Part shown: one piece after another, positions 5,955-9,114 of the stretch
How positions within the stretch are numbered: position 1 is the stretch's first letter
How the letters are laid out: the number at the start of each line of letters is the position of its first letter
Source of the DNA: an uncultured Actinomycetes bacterium
GTDB lineage: Bacteria; Actinomycetota; Actinomycetes; S36-B12; UBA5976
NCBI GenBank assembly: GCA_903951185.1
Contig: CAJBBC010000042.1
Coordinates: forward strand, 1 to 9,114
Reading direction: 5' to 3'
Length of the DNA stretch: 9,114 bases
Made by a program: the position numbers and the translations under genes
Notes under the pieces: model-generated
Seen by the model: the letters and a program-made list of their open reading frames with translations, nothing else
Told to the model about the DNA's origin: nothing
The model's database searches: none

Positions 5955-7196
5955 GTGATTAAGCGCAGCGTGCCAAAACCAAGAGATTTAGCACCACTTT
6001 TAAAATTCAAACCGATTGAGCTAAATCGTACTAAACGAAATTTAGTTGCCGCTCTAACTATTTCTGACTTACGCAAAATTGCTAAAAGCCGCACCCCAAA
6101 AGCCCCATTTGATTACACCGACGGTGCCGCCGAAGAAGAATTGTCATTAAGCCGCGCACGTCAAGCGTTTCGCAACATTGAATTTCATCCAAATATTTTG
6201 CGTGATGTTTCGAAAGTAAATACCTCAAGTTTTGTACTCGGCGATCAAAGTTCTTACCCATTCGCAATTGCACCAACTGGCTTTACTCGAATGATGCATA
6301 CTTCTGGAGAAATTGCTGGCGCAACTGCAGCAGCGCAAATTGGAATACCTTTCACTCTCTCCACTATGGGAACAACTTCCATTGAAGATTTAGCAGCAGT
6401 AGAACCTGGAGGACGTCGTTGGTTCCAACTCTATTTATGGACGGCGCGTGAACAATCACTTGAACTAATTCGTCGAGCTAAAGCAAGTGGTTTTGACACT
6501 TTGATCGTAACTGTCGATGTACCAGTGGCTGGAGCTCGGTTAAGAGATAAACGTAATGGTATGTCGATTCCACCCGCATTAACTTTGCGGACAATCGCAA
6601 ATGCCATCCCAAGACCAGGTTGGTGGTTTAACTTTCTAACGACTCCGCCACTTGAATTTGCTTCGCTTAGCCACTGGGAGGGAACGGTGGCCGAGTTAAT
6701 TGACAAAATGTTTGATCCATCAGTCACCTTCGAAGACCTGAAGTGGATTCGTAGTGAATGGCCGGGCAAGCTAGTTATTAAAGGGGTTCAATCACTTGAG
6801 GACGCCAAAGAGCTCACAAAATACGGCGTGGACGGAATAGTCCTTTCTAATCATGGTGGTCGCCAATTAGATCGAGCGCCAATTCCATTCCATTTATTAC
6901 CTAATGTAAATCGGGAAATCGGTAAAGATGTTGAGATCCTTTTGGATACCGGAATTATGTCTGGTGCAGACATCGTGGCTGCGGTTGCTATGGGCGCAAA
7001 AAGCACATTAGTGGGACGAGCGTATCTATACGGCCTTATGGCGGGCGGTCTTGCTGGTGTTCAGCGAGCTATGGAGATTTTAACTTCCGAAATAACTCGC
7101 ACTATGCAGCTACTCGGGGTAACAGATCTAGCTGAGCTTTCTGAAAAGCATGTCACTCAGCTAACAGAATTAGTTCCGGTCAATATAAATAAATAA
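5955..7196 (+). CDS. lldD: FMN-dependent L-lactate / 2-hydroxyacid dehydrogenase, LldD2 type
   Basis: A 413-residue TIM-barrel flavoenzyme that oxidises L-lactate or a related L-2-hydroxyacid to the 2-oxoacid, passing electrons to the respiratory quinone pool or to oxygen. Conserved active-site elements are Tyr54 (FDYTDGAAEEE), QLY at 158-160, Asp188 (TVDVPVAGARLRD), Lys276 (VIKG) and SNHGGRQLD (298-306) with catalytic His300 and substrate-binding Arg303. FMN phosphate binding is shown by DTGIMSG (331-337) and GRAYLYG (354-360). The N-terminal KRSVPKPRDLAPLL and the overall length closely match what I recall of mycobacterial LldD2. The GTG start has GGAG six bases upstream. It probably heads an operon, since the amidase gene starts 22 bases after its stop. 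Lactate is the likely substrate by family. Mandelate, glycolate or another hydroxyacid cannot be excluded, and nor can a role like the related MftD. Confidence 0.92.
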   Translation: MIKRSVPKPRDLAPLLKFKPIELNRTKRNLVAALTISDLRKIAKSRTPKAPFDYTDGAAEEELSLSRARQAFRNIEFHPNILRDVSKVNTSSFVLGDQSSYPFAIAPTGFTRMMHTSGEIAGATAAAQIGIPFTLSTMGTTSIEDLAAVEPGGRRWFQLYLWTAREQSLELIRRAKASGFDTLIVTVDVPVAGARLRDKRNGMSIPPALTLRTIANAIPRPGWWFNFLTTPPLEFASLSHWEGTVAELIDKMFDPSVTFEDLKWIRSEWPGKLVIKGVQSLEDAKELTKYGVDGIVLSNHGGRQLDRAPIPFHLLPNVNREIGKDVEILLDTGIMSGADIVAAVAMGAKSTLVGRAYLYGLMAGGLAGVQRAMEILTSEITRTMQLLGVTDLAELSEKHVTQLTELVPVNINK

Positions 7197-7210
7197 CGAG
7201 AAATAATTAA

Positions 7211-7216
7211 GGAGAG
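7211..7216 (+). promoter_or_regulatory. Strong ribosome-binding site of the amidase gene
   Basis: GGAGAG (preceded by TTAA) ends two bases before the ATG at 7219 and sits inside the 22-base gap after lldD. It is among the strongest Shine-Dalgarno matches in the window and fixes the start. Confidence 0.6.
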
Positions 7217-7218
7217 AA

Positions 7219-8220
7219 ATGGAAGAAATCAGTTTCAAGCCAGAGCGTTCTCAATATGTATACACCTTCGGTGGAGCTAAACCAGTTTTAACCGTTAAAC
7301 CCGGCAGCGTACTTCGTTTGTGGTCTGAGGATGCATTCAACTTTGCTTTGCAGTCAGTTGACGACCTGCCAAGTCAAAAAGTTGATATTAGGTATGTAAA
7401 TCCTCAAACTGGTCCTTTTTATGTGACGGGTGCAGAGCCGGGCGATACTTTGGTTTTGCATATTGTTGATTTAGAGCCGGCAAGAAATTTTGGAGCCTCA
7501 TCAACTATTCCATTTTTCGGTGGGTTGACTTCGACAGATCGCACCGCAATGCTGCAACAGCCGTTGCCCGAAGCAACGTGGATCTATCACGTTGATTCAA
7601 AACGAAAAGAAGTGGGATTCCAATCTCGCTTTGGGGATCTTGAATTCTCAATGCCGATTGAAAATATGCTTGGCACTGTGGGTGTGGCACCTCCGGGTGG
7701 GGAAGTTCGCAGCAGTCTGGTTCCAGAAAGATTTGGCGGAAATATGGATACGCCAGAAATGAAAGTTGGCACAACTGTTTATCTGGGCGTAAATGTTGAA
7801 GGAGCCTTATTCTCCATCGGAGATGGCCACTACCGACAAGGTGAAGGTGAATCTTGTGGCACTGCAATTGAAGGTGCCATGAATTCAGTGATCCTAGTTG
7901 ACCTAATTAAAGGTAACGCGCCAATGTGGCCTCGCTTAGAAAATGACGATTACTGGATGGTTGTTGGCTCATCTCGTCCAATGGAAGATGCTTGGCGCAT
8001 TGCCCAAGTCGAGTCAGTTAATTGGTTAAGTCAACTTCTTGGTATTCACTACATGGATGCCTACCAGCTGGTTACTCAAGTATCACTTTCGCCAATCGCA
8101 AATTGCGTGGATACGAATTATTCAGTCGTGACAAAAATACCAAAAAAGATTCTGCCAAAAGCAAGCGCTTTTGATGGGATGCATCAAAGACTCTGCGACA
8201 TTGCCAAATTGGTGAAGTAG
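7219..8220 (+). CDS. Acetamidase/formamidase family protein
   Basis: A 333-residue predicted cytoplasmic amidohydrolase of the FmdA/AmdA family, whose members hydrolyse short aliphatic amides to the acid and ammonia using a metal centre. Family signatures present are GAEPGDTLVLHIVDLEP (71-87), GTVGVAPPGGEV (152-163), GGNMDTPEMKVGTTVYL (173-189) and VEGALFSIGDGHYRQGEGE (193-211), followed by CGTAIEGAM. His204 and the Asp, Glu and Asn residues in these motifs are the probable metal and catalytic groups. Length is in the usual range, with no sign of truncation. It lies 22 bases after the 2-hydroxyacid dehydrogenase gene, which raises the idea of a hydroxyamide substrate such as lactamide. The substrate is not readable from sequence, and acetamide or formamide remain possible. 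Confidence 0.88.
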   Translation: MEEISFKPERSQYVYTFGGAKPVLTVKPGSVLRLWSEDAFNFALQSVDDLPSQKVDIRYVNPQTGPFYVTGAEPGDTLVLHIVDLEPARNFGASSTIPFFGGLTSTDRTAMLQQPLPEATWIYHVDSKRKEVGFQSRFGDLEFSMPIENMLGTVGVAPPGGEVRSSLVPERFGGNMDTPEMKVGTTVYLGVNVEGALFSIGDGHYRQGEGESCGTAIEGAMNSVILVDLIKGNAPMWPRLENDDYWMVVGSSRPMEDAWRIAQVESVNWLSQLLGIHYMDAYQLVTQVSLSPIANCVDTNYSVVTKIPKKILPKASAFDGMHQRLCDIAKLVK

Positions 8221-8227
8221 CAGTAAA

Positions 8228-8255
8228 TGAAGTTGTATTAATTTTTGTAACTTCA
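8228..8255 (+). repeat. Small inverted repeat just after the amidase gene
   Basis: TGAAGTT (8228-8234) and AACTTCA (8249-8255) are perfect 7-bp arms. In RNA, two G-U pairs and one A-U pair would extend the stem to 10 bp with an eight-base U-rich loop. It lacks a trailing T-run, so it is more likely an mRNA processing or stability structure, or chance, than a terminator. Confidence 0.35.
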
Positions 8256-8277
8256 GTTGGATTGGAAGGTCCAAAAT

Positions 8278-8340
8278 ATGAAAAAACAGCAAACCCAAGG
8301 TATGCAAGTACTTCCGCTTGGCACACCGTTCCGTAAGTAG
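8278..8340 (+). CDS. Possible 20-residue small ORF between the amidase and SDR genes
   Basis: An ATG at 8278 opens a 20-codon frame ending in TAG at 8338. The peptide is basic at its N-terminus (MKKQQTQGMQ) and ends VLPLGTPFRK. A purine-rich ribosome site GGAAGG (8264-8269) lies eight bases upstream, and the SDR start follows 14 bases after the stop. It fills most of a 134-base gap in an otherwise compact operon. It has no membrane segment, cysteine or recognised motif, and I know no family for it. It could be a real small protein, a leader peptide that couples translation of the SDR gene, or chance. An in-frame TAA at 8248 limits any extension. Confidence 0.4.
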   Translation: MKKQQTQGMQVLPLGTPFRK

Positions 8341-8346
8341 AAAGGG
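8341..8346 (+). promoter_or_regulatory. Ribosome-binding site of the SDR gene
   Basis: AAAGGG ends eight bases before the ATG at 8355 and directly follows the TAG stop of the possible small ORF. It supports the chosen SDR start. Confidence 0.5.
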
Positions 8347-8354
8347 TAAATCTG

Positions 8355-9114
8355 ATGGATCTAAAGATCAAAGGCAAAGTTGCTATAGTCACTGGCGGTA
8401 CTAAAGGTATTGGCCGAGCGATTGTTGAACAATTTGCTAGTGAAGGTGCGAACGTAGCATTTTGCGCCCGAAATTCAAAAGAAGTTGAAGAGACTGAAAA
8501 GTCACTGACAGCTAAAGGCGTAAACGCTAAAGGGTCAGTGGTTGATGTCGGTGATGCAAAAGCGCTACGTAAGTGGGTCGCAGATACAGCTAAGGAATTT
8601 GGCGGTATTGATATGGCGGTTGCAAACGTAAGTGCACTTGCAATTCCAGATGAAGACGAGAATTGGGACACTTCTTACCGAGTGGACTTAATGGGAACTG
8701 TGAATCTTTGTAAAGCAGTTATTCCTCATTTGGATAAGAGTGACGTTAAGTCACTTGTTGCAATTTCGAGTGTTTCTGGTCGAGAAGCGGATTTCGCTGC
8801 AGGACCATACGGAACATTCAAAACTGCAATCATCGGGTACATGGCTGGGTTATCGCTGTCGCTTGCTGAAAAGGGCATCAGAGCTAACACAGTTTCTCCA
8901 GGCAATACCTACTTCCCGGGTGGCGTTTGGGAGAACATAGAAAAAGGTAATGCTGACCTATTCAAGTTCGCAATGGATCTAAATCCGACCGGACGAATGG
9001 GAACTGCCGAAGAGATTGCTTCAGGTGTTGTGTTTATTTCAAGCCCTGTTTCATCTCGGACTAGCGGTGCAAACCTACTAATCGATGGAGCCCTAACCCG
9101 TGGAATCCAGTTCT
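8355..9114 (+). CDS. Short-chain dehydrogenase/reductase (3' end cut by window edge)
   Basis: Classical SDR oxidoreductase, 253 codons visible and no stop before the edge. The sequence already passes the terminal family motif GANLLIDGALTRG, so only a few residues are likely missing. The Rossmann nucleotide site is TGGTKGIG (13-20). The residue usually Arg or Lys for NADPH preference follows it as CARN (37-40). Catalytic residues are Ser139 (AISSVSG), Tyr152 and Lys156 (YGTFK). The usual NNAG motif is replaced by ANVS (90-93). The C-terminal half has RANTVSPGNTYFPGG, the PG motif region. The product probably oxidises or reduces an alcohol/ketone with NAD(P)(H). The exact substrate is unknown, and automatic labels such as 3-oxoacyl-ACP reductase would be unsafe. 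It lies downstream of the amidase gene in the same direction and is probably co-transcribed. Confidence 0.92.
   Translation, partial: MDLKIKGKVAIVTGGTKGIGRAIVEQFASEGANVAFCARNSKEVEETEKSLTAKGVNAKGSVVDVGDAKALRKWVADTAKEFGGIDMAVANVSALAIPDEDENWDTSYRVDLMGTVNLCKAVIPHLDKSDVKSLVAISSVSGREADFAAGPYGTFKTAIIGYMAGLSLSLAEKGIRANTVSPGNTYFPGGVWENIEKGNADLFKFAMDLNPTGRMGTAEEIASGVVFISSPVSSRTSGANLLIDGALTRGIQF

Noticed and set aside
7505..7867. 120-codon minus-strand frame inside the amidase gene
   Set aside because: It covers the conserved amidase motifs on the other strand, and its product is rich in His, Leu, Gln and Arg with no recognisable domain.
8072..8671. 199-codon open frame on the minus strand
   Set aside because: It is antisense to the end of the amidase gene and the start of the SDR, both of which have clear family motifs. 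Its Ser/Thr/Ala-rich, low-complexity product looks like a reading of the complementary strand.

Overview
The window reads as a stretch of chromosome from a small-genome, moderately AT-rich actinobacterium. The closest fit I can suggest is the freshwater planktonic Nanopelagicales (acI) type, but that assignment is an inference. Three things point this way. The Zur and lactate dehydrogenase proteins resemble, from memory, mycobacterial FurB/Zur and LldD2. Coding density is very high, with 4-base gene overlaps. At least one promoter places its -10 box directly in front of the start codon, as in leaderless actinobacterial mRNAs. No rRNA, tRNA, CRISPR, insertion sequence or phage gene was seen, and no intergenic stretch exceeds about 135 bases.

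Left block (1-1837, minus strand): a tightly packed operon of a 46-residue DUF2256 cysteine protein, a PhrB-type iron-sulfur (6-4) photolyase and a DUF4287 protein that runs off the window edge. The first two genes share an ATGA overlap. Next comes a minus-strand DUF4349 lipoprotein (1884-2765).

Centre block (2766-5826): a complete zinc-uptake module. znuA, znuC and znuB lie head to tail on the plus strand. They sit behind a promoter whose -35 box lies inside a palindromic Zur-type operator. A Zur repressor gene faces them convergently, overlapping the end of znuB by 4 bases. The znuA/znuC junction carries a perfect 16-bp inverted repeat with a 3-base loop. It lies wholly inside the first codons of znuC and is the most striking non-coding signal here.

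Right block (5955-9114, plus strand): an LldD2-type FMN-dependent 2-hydroxyacid dehydrogenase, an acetamidase/formamidase-family protein, a possible 20-residue small ORF with a good ribosome-binding site, and a short-chain dehydrogenase/reductase cut just before its stop codon. Spacing suggests one transcript. A possible shared job is release of a 2-hydroxyacid from its amide followed by oxidation, but this is inference.

The genes belong to known families. What is less ordinary is the DUF2256-photolyase-DUF4287 arrangement, the palindrome at the start of znuC, the zinc circuit layout and the unassigned small ORF.
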